Origin: Pseudomonas sp. WN033
Lineage (GTDB): Bacteria; Pseudomonadota; Gammaproteobacteria; Pseudomonadales; Pseudomonadaceae
Length of the DNA: 64,000 bases
Reading direction: 5' to 3'
Assembly: GCA_002287035.1 (NCBI GenBank)
Contig: NSKG01000005.1
Coordinates: 62,001-126,000 of the forward strand
Shown here: positions 11,380 through 20,388 of the stretch, in pieces
How positions within the stretch are numbered: position 1 is the first letter of the stretch
Layout of the letters: every line of letters begins with the position of its first letter
Made by a program: the position numbers and the translations under genes
The notes under the pieces: generated by a model
Seen by the model: only the letters and a program-made list of their open reading frames with translations
Database searches by the model: none
Told to the model about the DNA's origin: nothing

Positions 11380-12318
11380 ATGAACCTCAGCAAAGTTGAT
11401 CTGAACCTGTTCATTGTATTTGATGCCATCTATACCGAGGCCAACCTGACCCGTGCCGGGCAGATTGTCGGCATCACCCAACCTGCAGTGAGCAACGCCC
11501 TCGCCCGCCTGCGCGAGACCTTCAATGACCCGCTGTTCGTGCGGACCGCCCAGGGCATGGTCCCCACCCCCATGGCCCAGAACATCATTACGCCGGTGCG
11601 TCAGGCGTTGCAGCTGTTGCGCGTTTCGGTTCAGGAAAGCCGCAGCTTCAATCCCGAACAGGCAACCAAGACCTATCGCATCAGCATGACCGACGCCAAC
11701 GAAGCAGTTATCCTGCCGCAACTGGCCGCGCGCATTCGCCGCCTGGCTCCCGGCATCAAGATTGACAGCTTCCTGGCCAAGCGCCGGGAAACCACCAAGG
11801 AACTGGCCGCCGGCCGCCTTGACTTCGCGATTGACGCGCCGCTCAACACCGATACCCAGGTCCGTCACGTCAAACTGTTCGAAGACCGCTATGTCTGTGT
11901 GATGCGCCAGGGCCATCCGCTGGCCAGCAAGGAGCGGCTCAGTCTGGATGACTACCTGGCCCAGTCGCATATCCACATTTCCAGCCGCCGCAACGGCCTC
12001 GGGCATGTCGATCTGGCTCTGGGCAAGATGGGTATTCAGCGCAATGTGGTACTGCGTTCACAGCACTATCAGATGGCACCGCTGGTGCTGGACAACACCG
12101 ATCTGGTGATGACCGTGCACGAGCGTTTCGCCAAACGCCACCACCTGCATTTCGCTCAGTTGCCGATCGATGACGTGCCTGCCATCGAAACCCACATTTT
12201 CTGGCATGAAAGCACCGATCAGGATCCGGCCAACCGCTGGATGCGTGAGCAGATCATTGAGCTGTCACAACAGATTCAGCGCCAGGAACACAAGGAAAAG
12301 GCCACCGCAGCAGTCTGA
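11380..12318 (+). CDS. LysR-family transcriptional regulator, divergent from acyl-CoA dehydrogenase
   Basis: A 312-residue LysR regulator. The N-terminal winged helix is clear (VDLNLFIVFDAIYTEANLTRAG, here residues 6-27, then the recognition helix TQPAVSNALARLRE near 35-48). Residues 90-300 form the effector-binding domain with two Rossmann-like halves. The NodD/LeuO-like DLNLF opening places it in that branch. The start ATG has AAGGATGTTGCG upstream. The C-terminus is rich in Gln, Glu and Lys. It probably regulates the acyl-CoA dehydrogenase and itself from the shared 178-base gap; the inducer is unknown. Confidence 0.88.
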   Translation: MNLSKVDLNLFIVFDAIYTEANLTRAGQIVGITQPAVSNALARLRETFNDPLFVRTAQGMVPTPMAQNIITPVRQALQLLRVSVQESRSFNPEQATKTYRISMTDANEAVILPQLAARIRRLAPGIKIDSFLAKRRETTKELAAGRLDFAIDAPLNTDTQVRHVKLFEDRYVCVMRQGHPLASKERLSLDDYLAQSHIHISSRRNGLGHVDLALGKMGIQRNVVLRSQHYQMAPLVLDNTDLVMTVHERFAKRHHLHFAQLPIDDVPAIETHIFWHESTDQDPANRWMREQIIELSQQIQRQEHKEKATAAV

Positions 12319-12321
12319 GCC

Positions 12322-12541
12322 CCGTAGGAGCGCTCTGCGAGCGCGAACGGGCCTTGCCGTCACCGCCCATCCGCTTCGCGGCCGCAGGCCGCTCCTACCA
12401 AAACACACCCCGTAGGAGCGCTCTGCGGGCGCGAATGAAATTTGCAGCCACCGCCCACCCGCTTCGCGGCCGCAGGCCGCCCCCACCAAAACACACCCCG
12501 CAGGAGCGCTCTGCGAGCGCGAATGAGCCTTGCAGCCACCA
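12322..12541. repeat. Triple 88-base tandem array of REP-like palindromes
   Basis: A block opening with CCCGTAGGAGCGCTCTGCG recurs with starts at 12324, 12412 and 12500, exactly 88 bases apart. Units one and two also hold the inverted partner ending CGCTCC or CGCCCC before ACCAAAACACACCCC. The third unit is cut short at about 12541. The GTAGGAGCGnnCTnnGCGAGCGCGAA type is a familiar Pseudomonas REP family that folds into hairpins in 3' regions. It lies between the convergent LysR and MocR genes and may act as a terminator or mRNA stabiliser. Confidence 0.85.
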
Positions 12542-12547
12542 AACAGT

Positions 12548-13999
12548 TTAGCCAGCCAGCGCCGGCTCCAGCGTCTGACGTTCGATCAGCAACTGCTGAG
12601 CCAGCACCCCCAAAGTCATCACTGCCCGTTCGGCATTGCGATTCCAGGGTATACCGCAGTTCAGGCGCAAGCAGTGGTTGAACTGGTCGGAGTTACTGAA
12701 CACAACCCCCGGCGCAATACTGATCCCCTGCTCCAGCGCCCGGGTAAACAGCACCTGGGTATCCACCCCACCCGGCAGACTGACCCAGAGAATGAAGCCG
12801 CCCTTGGGCCGGGTAATCTGGGTTCCTTCGGGAAAGTACTGCTGAACCGCCAACTGGAAGCTGCTCAGGTTCTTGCGATACTCCTGACGGATATGCCGCA
12901 GATGCCGGTCATAGCCCCCGTTCTCCAGATAGGCAGCAACCGCCATCTGGCTGACGCTGCAGGCCGACAGCGTGGTAAAGGTTTGCAGCTTTTCAATGGT
13001 GTCCTGGTGCTTGCCAGCCACCACCCACCCCGTGCGCACACCCGGCGAGATGGTCTTGGAAAAGCTTGAGCAATACATCACCGTATCCGAACAGTCGAAG
13101 GCCTTGAGCGCCCGCGAGCGGCCGTGGTCAAACATCAGCTCGCCATAGATATCATCTTCGATGATCGGAATGCTCAACTGAGCCATCATCGCCACCAGCT
13201 TGCGCTGGCGATTTTCCGGCATGGTCGCGCCCATCGGGTTACCAGCCCGCGAGGTCACCACCAGAGCCTTGATCGGCCACTTGTCGGTGGCTTTCTGCAG
13301 CGTTTCCAGACTCAAGCCGGTTTCCGGGTCGGTGGGAATCTCGATGACCTTGAGCCCCAGCAGATCGCACAACTGCAACAGCCCGTAATAGCTGGGTGAT
13401 TCAGTGGCAATCAGATCACCGGGGCTGGTAATCGCCCGCAGGCACAACTGCAAGGCTTCGACACAGCCATTGGTTATCACCACGCCCTCGGGGTCGACCA
13501 TGGCCCCAGCATCGCGCATCCGAATCGCAACCTGCCGGCGCAGGGGCTCATAGCCCGGACTAAAGGTATAGCTGAAGGCTTTCTGGCTGTGAAAACGGGT
13601 GACCTTGCTCATCTGCTGGTGCAGCGCCCGCAGCGGCAGAAATTCACTGGATGGCACGGCAGCCCCCAGCGGCATGATGCCCTCGCGCCGGGTCAGACGC
13701 AGGATCTCGCTGATGATGCTGCTGCGGGTCACCGCGTAGGGGTGCTCAACCCGGGCAATCTGTGGCGTAGGCGCGGTCAGTGCCGGAGTCTGATGCACAT
13801 AATAACCGGACTGCGGGCGGGCTCGGATCAGACCCTGATCCTCAAGGGTGGCGTAGGCCTGCAGTACCGTGGCATGGCTCACACCTTTCTGGGTGCTGAG
13901 CTTGCGCACCGATGGCACCCGTTCGCCAGGCTGATAGAAACCCTTTTGAATGTCCTCAGCCAACTGCTGGGCAATTTGCTGGTACAACAGATTGCTCAT
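12548..13999 (-). CDS. MocR/PdxR-type regulator (GntR helix-turn-helix fused to class I aminotransferase)
   Basis: A 483-residue protein from the ATG at 13999, which has a strong GGAGGGAG site; the open frame goes on to 14080 but without a plausible start. Residues 1-75 are a GntR winged helix (LAEDIQKGFYQPGERVPSVR and HATVLQAYATLEDQGLI). The rest is an aspartate-aminotransferase fold used as sensor, with the PLP-lysine region CSSFSKTISPGVRTGW near residue 318. Such proteins respond to PLP or amino compounds. No partner enzyme gene is adjacent: the neighbour upstream on minus is a binding protein. Target is unknown. Confidence 0.88.
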   Translation of the reverse strand: MSNLLYQQIAQQLAEDIQKGFYQPGERVPSVRKLSTQKGVSHATVLQAYATLEDQGLIRARPQSGYYVHQTPALTAPTPQIARVEHPYAVTRSSIISEILRLTRREGIMPLGAAVPSSEFLPLRALHQQMSKVTRFHSQKAFSYTFSPGYEPLRRQVAIRMRDAGAMVDPEGVVITNGCVEALQLCLRAITSPGDLIATESPSYYGLLQLCDLLGLKVIEIPTDPETGLSLETLQKATDKWPIKALVVTSRAGNPMGATMPENRQRKLVAMMAQLSIPIIEDDIYGELMFDHGRSRALKAFDCSDTVMYCSSFSKTISPGVRTGWVVAGKHQDTIEKLQTFTTLSACSVSQMAVAAYLENGGYDRHLRHIRQEYRKNLSSFQLAVQQYFPEGTQITRPKGGFILWVSLPGGVDTQVLFTRALEQGISIAPGVVFSNSDQFNHCLRLNCGIPWNRNAERAVMTLGVLAQQLLIERQTLEPALAG

Positions 14000-14158
14000 A
14001 ACCGCTCCCTCCGTATGGCCTGACACCCTAATCCAGCACAGGGCAGCAGAACACCGTACAGTTATCGGGAAAAACACCAATACAGATTAGCAGAGCATGG
14101 ACTGTTGCGGTCCAAAGAATTCCAGATGTAACTGTTTTGAAACACCTGAGCCAGCTAG

Positions 14159-15010
14159 TCAGTCAATGACCGCCGGCTCCTCAGCAAGACCTGAAGACGC
14201 ACCGAACTGCGCAGACCAGATAGCCTGATACTTCTCCAGCAAGCGCCGCGGCTCGCCCCTGCCGACCAGATCCTGCATAGCCAGGGCCAGAGCCGAGCGC
14301 AACGCCGGAGAGTTACAGGCACTGCGATGGGAAATGGTGTAATACAACTGCTCGCTGATCAGCGAGCCATCAATGATGTCGAGCTGATCGGCAATGCCCA
14401 ACTGTTCGGCCACTGCCAGCCCCTGGTAGCGCTCATAGACCACGTAATCAACCCGCCCCAGCAACAGAGTGCGAAACGACTGCTCAATCGAAGATACCTT
14501 TTCGATCCGCAAATGGTCCCTGGCGTAGGTGTCGAAAGCCTGGCCATAGCTGTTATTGACCAAAGTACTGCCGCGCTTGTCTCGCAGATCATCCCAGCCG
14601 GAGTAAGGAAAGGCGCTGCCGCGTCTGACAAAAACCACGCTGGGCACCTCTATATAGGCCGGATGCACATAATCCATATGGCCCAACCGCTCGTGAGTCA
14701 GAAAGGCCCCAGCCAGCATGTCCACCCGCCCACTGCGCACCTCATCCTGGGCCCGCGCCCAAGGGCCGACATTCAGTACCTCAACCTTTACCCCGGCATC
14801 GGCCAGGGCCATCTCCAACAACTCAACACCAGCGCCAATCAGCCGCTTGTCATCCTGCGGATCAACCCATAACAACGGTGGATACTGAGGGTTGCCGGCA
14901 ACGATCACTCGCTCACAAGTACCTGTTGCCCAGGCTGGGGTAGAGCTCAGCAAGGCCGCCAACAACAAACCTGCAACCGATGCGCGGCAACCTGTTCGGA
15001 CAAACCTCAT
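14159..15010 (-). CDS. Periplasmic solute-binding protein, family 3 (PBPb)
   Basis: A 283-residue exported protein. I start it at ATG 15010, which has AGGGAGGGG upstream and gives an Arg-containing signal peptide with a hydrophobic core SVAGLLLAALLSS and cleavage after AWA. The mature part follows the polar-amino-acid binding fold (VIVAGNPQYPPLLWVD, GAGVELLEMAL, VDMLAGAFLTHERL). No ABC permease or ATPase is nearby, so it may be an orphan receptor or a scavenging protein. Ligand is not evident. The gene is monocistronic-looking, with miaE ending 75 bases upstream on the same strand. Confidence 0.8.
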   Translation of the reverse strand: MRFVRTGCRASVAGLLLAALLSSTPAWATGTCERVIVAGNPQYPPLLWVDPQDDKRLIGAGVELLEMALADAGVKVEVLNVGPWARAQDEVRSGRVDMLAGAFLTHERLGHMDYVHPAYIEVPSVVFVRRGSAFPYSGWDDLRDKRGSTLVNNSYGQAFDTYARDHLRIEKVSSIEQSFRTLLLGRVDYVVYERYQGLAVAEQLGIADQLDIIDGSLISEQLYYTISHRSACNSPALRSALALAMQDLVGRGEPRRLLEKYQAIWSAQFGASSGLAEEPAVID

Positions 15011-15084
15011 GCATCCCCTCCCTAGCCTCGAAACACCACAACAGTGACTCATTATAGACAACTGTCTCGATCTTACACCCGGAC

Positions 15085-15696
15085 TCAGCAAGCCTGGGCG
15101 GCAACACCGCTGTGGAAGCGAAATTCGGAATCGTCGGTCATCACGGCCTCAGCCTCTACCTCGGCAAAGAACGCCACCCGTTCATCAATCGGGCCTTGCG
15201 CATACTTGCCCGCCAGCTTCAGGTAGTCCTGGTAATGCCGAGCCTCGGACTTGAGCAGCGAACGGTAAAAATCGCCCAGCTCAGCATCCAGATGCGGTGC
15301 CAGCTTGGCGAAGCGTTCACACGAACGCGCCTCGATAAAGGCTCCAACAATCAGAGTGTCAATCAACCGCCCAGGCTCGGTAGTGCGCACATGCTGACGC
15401 AAACGCTGGGCATATTGACTGGCGGACAAGCCACGATAAACAACCCCGCGCCGCTGCATCAGTGCAGTCACCTGCTCGAAATGACGCAACTCCTCACGGG
15501 CCAAACGCGACATTTTCTGCAGCAAATCGGGCTTGTCGGTATAGCGAAACATCAGATTAAGTGCTGTCGAGGCGGCTTTCTTTTCACAGTTGGCGTGATC
15601 GATCAGCAGCTCTTCAGGGTGCTCCAGCGCCTGGGCAACCCAGGCATCAGGCGTTGAGCAGCGGAGAAAATCGAGCAGTTCTTGCGGCAAGGTCAT
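15085..15696 (-). CDS. miaE: tRNA 2-methylthio-N6-isopentenyl adenosine-37 hydroxylase MiaE
   Basis: A 203-residue diiron monooxygenase that hydroxylates ms2i6A37 to ms2io6A37 in tRNAs reading codons that begin with U. Four helices supply the iron ligands: HANCEKKAAS (about residues 34-43), REELRHFEQV (67-76), EARSCERF (121-128) and KSEARHYQDYL (149-159). Length and order fit MiaE. The start ATG at 15696 has no strong ribosome-binding site. Its methylthiolating partner MiaB is not in the window. The enzyme needs oxygen, in keeping with an aerobe. Confidence 0.92.
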   Translation of the reverse strand: MTLPQELLDFLRCSTPDAWVAQALEHPEELLIDHANCEKKAASTALNLMFRYTDKPDLLQKMSRLAREELRHFEQVTALMQRRGVVYRGLSASQYAQRLRQHVRTTEPGRLIDTLIVGAFIEARSCERFAKLAPHLDAELGDFYRSLLKSEARHYQDYLKLAGKYAQGPIDERVAFFAEVEAEAVMTDDSEFRFHSGVAAQAC

Positions 15697-15839
15697 GGAA
15701 TCACATGGCGTTAGCAGTCAATGAGCACAAATTATACGGATATATCAGCGCTCTAGCACCTTGACCCATATCAACAGCAGGCCCCAAAAAACCAGCTACA
15801 TTGAAAGTAGAACAGCAAAACCGCCATAGGGAGAACGCC

Positions 15840-16700
15840 ATGCAGGCCATCAAACGTATTCTGGTTATCATCGACCCAAGCCAGACCGAACAACTGGCTT
15901 TGAATCGTGCCAAGCTGATTGCCGGAGTCATCGAATCGGAGCTGCATCTGCTGGTTTGCGAAAACCGCCAGGATCACAAGCCGCTGCTCGACAAGTTCTG
16001 CACCGAACTGGAAGCAGCTGGCTTCAAAGCCTCCGCCTCGCAATCCTGGCACGGCAACCTGACCGATACCATCGTTCAAGCCACCAGTGCACAAGGCTGC
16101 GGCCTGGTGATCAAGCAACATCTACCAGACAACCCGCTGAAAAAAGCGCTGCTGACCCCGGATGACTGGAAAATCCTGCGCTACTGCCCTGCCCCGGTAC
16201 TGATGGTCAAGACCACCGAGTCCTGGATGCGCGGCACAGTACTGGCCGCTGTTGATCTGGGCAATCATGACGACCAGCACCACGTACTGCACGACACCAT
16301 CGTCAGCCACGCGGCCGACATCGTCGAGATGATCAACGGTGAGCTACACCTGGTCAGCGCCCACCCGGCCCCCATGCTGTCGGCTGCCGACCCGGTCTAC
16401 CAGTTGCGCGAAAACATCGCCGCCCGCTATGCAGAAGAAGCACGCAAGTACATTGACGAGTACGAACTGGACAATGAACGCCTGCATATCGATGAAGGCC
16501 CGGCCGACACCCTGATCCCCAAGGTAGCCAAGCAGGTCGGCGCCAGTGTCACGGTCATCGGCACCGTCGCGCGCAAAGGGATCTCCGGCGCCCTGATCGG
16601 CAACACTGCCGAGGTGATTCTCGACCAACTGGAAAGCGACGTGCTGGTACTCAAGCCAGATGACATGATCGCCCACCTGGAAGAACTGCTGGAAAAATAG
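15840..16700 (+). CDS. Tandem universal stress protein (UspE-like)
   Basis: A 286-residue protein made of two Usp domains, as in UspE. The first spans about residues 1-135 (starting AIKRILVIIDPSQTEQLAL) and the second about 140-285. The second ends with VIGTVARKGISGALIGNTAEVIL and DVLVLKP, the nucleotide-binding G-2x-G-9x-G-(S/T)-like region. The ATG at 15840 has AGGGAG seven bases upstream; the longer open frame from 15801 lacks a site. Usp proteins act in the cytoplasm during starvation or oxidative stress. The gene is convergent with the DUF1289 gene across a 49-base gap that contains a hairpin. Confidence 0.9.
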   Translation: MQAIKRILVIIDPSQTEQLALNRAKLIAGVIESELHLLVCENRQDHKPLLDKFCTELEAAGFKASASQSWHGNLTDTIVQATSAQGCGLVIKQHLPDNPLKKALLTPDDWKILRYCPAPVLMVKTTESWMRGTVLAAVDLGNHDDQHHVLHDTIVSHAADIVEMINGELHLVSAHPAPMLSAADPVYQLRENIAARYAEEARKYIDEYELDNERLHIDEGPADTLIPKVAKQVGASVTVIGTVARKGISGALIGNTAEVILDQLESDVLVLKPDDMIAHLEELLEK

Positions 16701-16715
16701 CCAAAACCGCGGAAG

Positions 16716-16734
16716 CGGGAGCCAAGCTCCCGCC
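16716..16734. terminator. Hairpin between convergent usp and DUF1289 genes
   Basis: GCGGGAGC (16716-16723), loop CAA, GCTCCCGC (16727-16734). The stem is strong but no T run follows on either strand, so termination activity is only likely. Confidence 0.6.
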
Positions 16735-16749
16735 TCCCCGCATCATGAA

Positions 16750-17223
16750 TCACTGACCACCCAAGGGCGCACCAGGCATCCCCGGCAAAATTGTGTGACG
16801 CTCGTAATAGGCTTGCGACAAAGCCTGAAAGTCATGATCGATTTCATCACGTAACTGCCGCGCACCCAACCCCAGCCGGCTCGGCAACACTTTCAAACCG
16901 CACCCGCTCAGCGCCTCATCACCGGCGCGCACCAATAACAGATAGGCCTTGCTGGTCCATGGCTGACCTGGATCACAAGCCACCCGCCAGCGCTCCAGCG
17001 CCTGCTCCAGCGCCAACACCGAGTCCAAAGCCAGGCGCGCCGTCAGCACCTGACCAAGCAACTGTTCCAGCCGCCGCCAGATCGCCGCCCGCTGCTCGGC
17101 GCTATAGCGGTTCCAGTCGATGATTTCATGACTGAAACGTTTGCAACCACGGCAGACCGTGTCCCCGAACACCGTCGAACAGCGCCCTACGCACGGCGTC
17201 TTGTCGGTATAACTAGCAACCAT
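16750..17223 (-). CDS. DUF1289-domain protein with four-cysteine motif
   Basis: A 157-residue protein from the ATG at 17223. The N-terminus has the DUF1289 signature TPCVGRCSTVFGDTVCRGCKR (about residues 8-28), with C-x3-C and C-x2-C pairs suited to bind a metal, followed by WNRYSAEQRAAIWRRLEQL. The remaining 110 residues are helical and not part of the domain. The molecular function of the family is unknown; a metal or iron-sulfur site is inferred. An earlier in-frame start at 17280 is possible but lacks a ribosome-binding site. It is divergent from the acnB promoter. Confidence 0.8.
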   Translation of the reverse strand: MVASYTDKTPCVGRCSTVFGDTVCRGCKRFSHEIIDWNRYSAEQRAAIWRRLEQLLGQVLTARLALDSVLALEQALERWRVACDPGQPWTSKAYLLLVRAGDEALSGCGLKVLPSRLGLGARQLRDEIDHDFQALSQAYYERHTILPGMPGAPLGGQ

Positions 17224-17327
17224 GAAGTGATATCCCGCCCATTTCTCAGGGTTTCCCGCAAAAGTGATCCGGCCCGGCAATCGGACCGCCGGTATTGTCT
17301 CATACGAAGGTCAAACAGCTCTGCAAC

Positions 17328-17356
17328 TTAACTTTACCCGGCAACTACTGTAGAAT
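17328..17356 (+). promoter_or_regulatory. Candidate acnB promoter
   Basis: TTAACT (17328-17333), a 17-base spacer and TAGAAT (17351-17356). Both boxes are near consensus and the spacing is ideal. If used, the acnB transcript has a leader of about 230 bases. Confidence 0.5.
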
Positions 17357-17482
17357 CGGCCCGCCGTTAGGGCTGTGTGTCAGGCGTTTGCCCGCAACCC
17401 GATTCGTATCTGCCAACCCAGTTACCCAGGTTGTCCACTCAGAAACGGGCTTGCGTTTGTACCCCAGCCTTCCCGGCATGTT

Positions 17483-17571
17483 GGGGAGCACTGAATAGTT
17501 TACTTAGGCTGAAGGCGATTATTCAGTGCTTCCCTGGTCCGTGAGGATGACCGTTCCGTCACAAGCGGAAC
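17483..17571 (+). promoter_or_regulatory. Structured 5' leader of acnB
   Basis: Two inverted repeats precede acnB. The first pairs GGGGAGCACTGAATA (17483-17497) with TATTCAGTGCTTCCC (17520-17534), a 15-base stem with one G-U pair and a 22-base loop. The second pairs GTTCCG (17553-17558) with CGGAAC (17566-17571), ending just before the ribosome-binding site at 17581. This could be a post-transcriptional control element; no known riboswitch class is recognised. Confidence 0.55.
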
Positions 17572-17592
17572 AGACTGATGAGGGTAATTACT

Positions 17593-20187
17593 GTGCTTGA
17601 AGCCTATCGCAAACACGTTGAAGAACGCGCCGCCCAAGGCGTTGTGCCTCAGCCGCTGAACGCCGAACAAACCGCCGGTCTCGTAGAACTATTGAAAAAC
17701 CCGCCGGCCGGTGAAGAAGAATTCCTGCTTGACCTGCTGACCAACCGCGTCCCCCCGGGGGTTGACGAAGCCGCCTACGTCAAGGCTGGTTTCCTGTCCG
17801 CAGTCGCCAAGGGTGAAGCCACCTCCCCGCTGCTGACCAAAGAGCGTGCCGTTGAACTGCTGGGCACCATGCAGGGCGGCTACAACATCGCCACCATGGT
17901 CGAACTGCTCGACAACGCCGAACTGGCCGCCGTCGCCGCCGAACAGCTCAAGCACACCCTGCTGATGTTTGATGCCTTCCACGACGTAGCTGGCAAGGCC
18001 AAGGCTGGCAACGCCAACGCCAAAGCCGTGCTGCAGTCCTGGGCTGATGGCGAATGGTTCACCAAGCGCCCGGCTGTTGCCGAAAAAATCTCCCTGACCG
18101 TGTTCAAGGTTCCTGGCGAAACCAACACCGACGACCTGTCGCCGGCCCCTGACGCCTGGTCGCGCCCGGATATCCCGCTGCACGCCCTGGCCATGCTGAA
18201 AATGGCCCGTGACGGCATTGAGCCGGTCGAGCCTGGCGTCATTGGCCCGCTGAACCAGATCGAAGCCATGAAAGCCAAGGGCCTGCCGGTTGCCTACGTA
18301 GGTGACGTGGTTGGTACCGGTTCCTCGCGCAAGTCCGCCACCAACTCGGTGCTGTGGTTCTTCGGCGACGACATCCCCTACGTTCCGAACAAGCGTGCCG
18401 GTGGTTTCTGCTTCGGCACCAAGATCGCCCCGATCTTCTACAACACCATGGAAGATGCCGGCGCTCTGCCGATCGAATTCGATTGCAGCAACCTGAACAT
18501 GGGCGACGCCATCGACGTCTACCCCTACGAAGGCAAGGTCTGCAAACACGGCACCGATGAAGTCATCACCACCTTCGAACTGAAGACCCAGGTGCTGCTC
18601 GACGAAGTACGCGCCGGTGGCCGTATTCCGCTGATCATCGGCCGCGGTCTGACCGAGAAGGCCCGTGCCGAACTGGGCCTGGGTCACTCTGACCTGTTCC
18701 GCAAGCCTGACGTACCGGCCGCCAGCACCAAGGGCTTCACCCTGGCGCAGAAGATGGTCGGCAAGGCCTGTGGCGTCGAAGGCATCCGCCCCGGCACCTA
18801 CTGCGAGCCGAAGATGACCACCGTCGGTTCCCAGGACACCACTGGCCCGATGACCCGTGACGAGCTGAAAGACCTGGCCTGCCTGGGCTTCTCCGCCGAT
18901 CTGGTCATGCAGTCGTTCTGCCACACTGCGGCCTATCCGAAGCCGATCGACGTCACCACCCACCACACCCTGCCCGACTTCATCCACACCCGTGGTGGTG
19001 TCGCGCTGCGTCCGGGTGACGGCATCATCCACAGCTGGCTGAACCGCATGCTGCTGCCTGACACCGTCGGTACCGGTGGTGACTCGCACACCCGCTTCCC
19101 GCTGGGCATCTCGTTCCCGGCCGGTTCCGGTCTGGTCGCCTTCGCTGCTGCCACCGGCGTTATGCCGCTGGACATGCCTGAATCGGTACTGGTGCGCTTC
19201 AAGGGCAAAATGCAACCCGGCATCACCCTGCGTGACCTGGTTCATGCCATCCCCTACTACGCCATCCAGCAAGGCCTGCTGACCGTCGAGAAGAAAGGCA
19301 AGAAGAACATCTTCTCTGGCCGCATCCTCGAGATCGAAGGCCTGGAGCACCTGACCGCCGAGCAAGCGTTCGAGCTGTCTGACGCCTCCGCCGAGCGTTC
19401 CGCTGCCGGCTGTACCATCAAGCTGAGCGAAGAGTCGGTTGCCGAGTACCTGAAGTCGAACATCGTCCTGCTGCGCTGGATGATCGCCAACGGCTACCAG
19501 GACGCCCGCACCCTGGAGCGTCGCGCCCAGGCCATGGAAGCCTGGCTGGCCAACCCGAGCCTGATGCAGGCCGACGCCGACGCCGAATACGCCGCCGTGA
19601 TCGAAATCGATCTGGCCGACGTCAAGGAGCCGGTACTGTGCGCCCCGAACGATCCGGACGACGCCCGCCTGCTGTCGCAGGTAGCTGGTGACAAGATCGA
19701 CGAAGTCTTCATCGGCTCGTGCATGACCAACATCGGTCACTTCCGCGCCGCCGGCAAACTGCTGGAGAAGAACAAGGGTGCCATCCCGACCCGTCTGTGG
19801 CTGGCTCCGCCGACCAAGATGGATCAGTACCAGCTGACCGAAGAAGGCTACTACGGCATCTACGGCAAGGCCGGCGCTCGTATGGAAATGCCGGGCTGCT
19901 CGCTGTGCATGGGTAACCAGGCCCGCGTAGCTGCCAAGTCCACCGTTGTCTCCACTTCCACGCGGAACTTCCCGAACCGCCTGGGCGATGGCGCCGACGT
20001 GTACCTGGCCTCCGCCGAACTGGCCTCGGTAGCGTCCATCCTGGGCCGCCTGCCGAGCGTTGAGGAATACATGAGCTACGCTGCCGAAATCGACAGCATG
20101 GCTGGCGATATCTATCGCTACATGAACTTCAACGAAATCGAGTCCTACCAGAAAGCCGCAGCCTCCATCCCGGTCGCTCAGCTGTAA
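17593..20187 (+). CDS. acnB: Aconitate hydratase B (2-methylisocitrate dehydratase)
   Basis: An 864-residue TCA-cycle enzyme that interconverts citrate and isocitrate. I place the start at GTG 17593: it gives the family's [15 protein letters not shown] opening and has GAGGG eight bases upstream. The ATG at 17578 would sit on that ribosome-binding site. The N-terminal HEAT-like domain characteristic of AcnB covers about residues 1-155, followed by the swivel domain and the catalytic domains. The 4Fe-4S ligands are the cysteines in [10 protein letters not shown] (near 710) and PGCSLCMG (769 and 772). Apo-AcnB binds mRNA in other bacteria, which makes the structured leader interesting. The gene ends in a double terminator. 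Confidence 0.97.
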   Translation: MLEAYRKHVEERAAQGVVPQPLNAEQTAGLVELLKNPPAGEEEFLLDLLTNRVPPGVDEAAYVKAGFLSAVAKGEATSPLLTKERAVELLGTMQGGYNIATMVELLDNAELAAVAAEQLKHTLLMFDAFHDVAGKAKAGNANAKAVLQSWADGEWFTKRPAVAEKISLTVFKVPGETNTDDLSPAPDAWSRPDIPLHALAMLKMARDGIEPVEPGVIGPLNQIEAMKAKGLPVAYVGDVVGTGSSRKSATNSVLWFFGDDIPYVPNKRAGGFCFGTKIAPIFYNTMEDAGALPIEFDCSNLNMGDAIDVYPYEGKVCKHGTDEVITTFELKTQVLLDEVRAGGRIPLIIGRGLTEKARAELGLGHSDLFRKPDVPAASTKGFTLAQKMVGKACGVEGIRPGTYCEPKMTTVGSQDTTGPMTRDELKDLACLGFSADLVMQSFCHTAAYPKPIDVTTHHTLPDFIHTRGGVALRPGDGIIHSWLNRMLLPDTVGTGGDSHTRFPLGISFPAGSGLVAFAAATGVMPLDMPESVLVRFKGKMQPGITLRDLVHAIPYYAIQQGLLTVEKKGKKNIFSGRILEIEGLEHLTAEQAFELSDASAERSAAGCTIKLSEESVAEYLKSNIVLLRWMIANGYQDARTLERRAQAMEAWLANPSLMQADADAEYAAVIEIDLADVKEPVLCAPNDPDDARLLSQVAGDKIDEVFIGSCMTNIGHFRAAGKLLEKNKGAIPTRLWLAPPTKMDQYQLTEEGYYGIYGKAGARMEMPGCSLCMGNQARVAAKSTVVSTSTRNFPNRLGDGADVYLASAELASVASILGRLPSVEEYMSYAAEIDSMAGDIYRYMNFNEIESYQKAAASIPVAQL

Positions 20188-20200
20188 GGGTCAGACCCGA
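20180..20200 (+). repeat. 21-base direct repeat, left copy (over the acnB stop)
   Basis: It begins AGCTGTAAGGGTC and ends AGACCCGA, and contains the acnB TAA stop plus the palindrome GGGTCAGACCC. An identical 21-base copy lies at 23627-23647 over the stop of the lipase foldase gene. The two copies bracket the AraC-lipase-foldase module. Confidence 0.85.
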
Positions 20201-20205
20201 TAAGC

Positions 20206-20267
20206 AACCCCGCCTTCGGGCGGGGTTCTGAGAAATCCGATACCGGGCGACTGGTGTCGGATTTTTT
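20206..20267 (+). terminator. Double terminator after acnB
   Basis: The first hairpin is AACCCCGCC (20206-20214), loop TTCG, GGCGGGGTT (20219-20227). The second is AAATCCGATACC (20233-20244), an eight-base loop, then GGTGTCGGATTT (20253-20264) running into a T tract to 20267. The second is a classical Rho-independent terminator. Confidence 0.88.
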
Positions 20268-20388
20268 ATGGCCGCTTAGCAAGATAAGCGTATTGGACAC
20301 CTTCCTGTCTAACGACATAGTCACATTCGAGGTATCCGTAAAATCGGGACTAGTTCAATCTGTCCTCCTTTTTACATTCTTTACTTTT

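Noticed and set aside
12322-12541. CRISPR array
   Set aside because: There are only three units, the repeats are palindromic REP type, and spacers are nearly identical; no cas genes are near.
12360-12542. Small repetitive frames within the REP-like array (both strands)
   Set aside because: They arise from the 88-base periodic repeat and encode Arg/Ala/Pro-rich nonsense.
17689-19740. 683-residue frame on minus inside acnB
   Set aside because: It mirrors the codons of a strongly supported acnB gene; GC-rich third positions produce long antisense frames. It has no domain or start signal.
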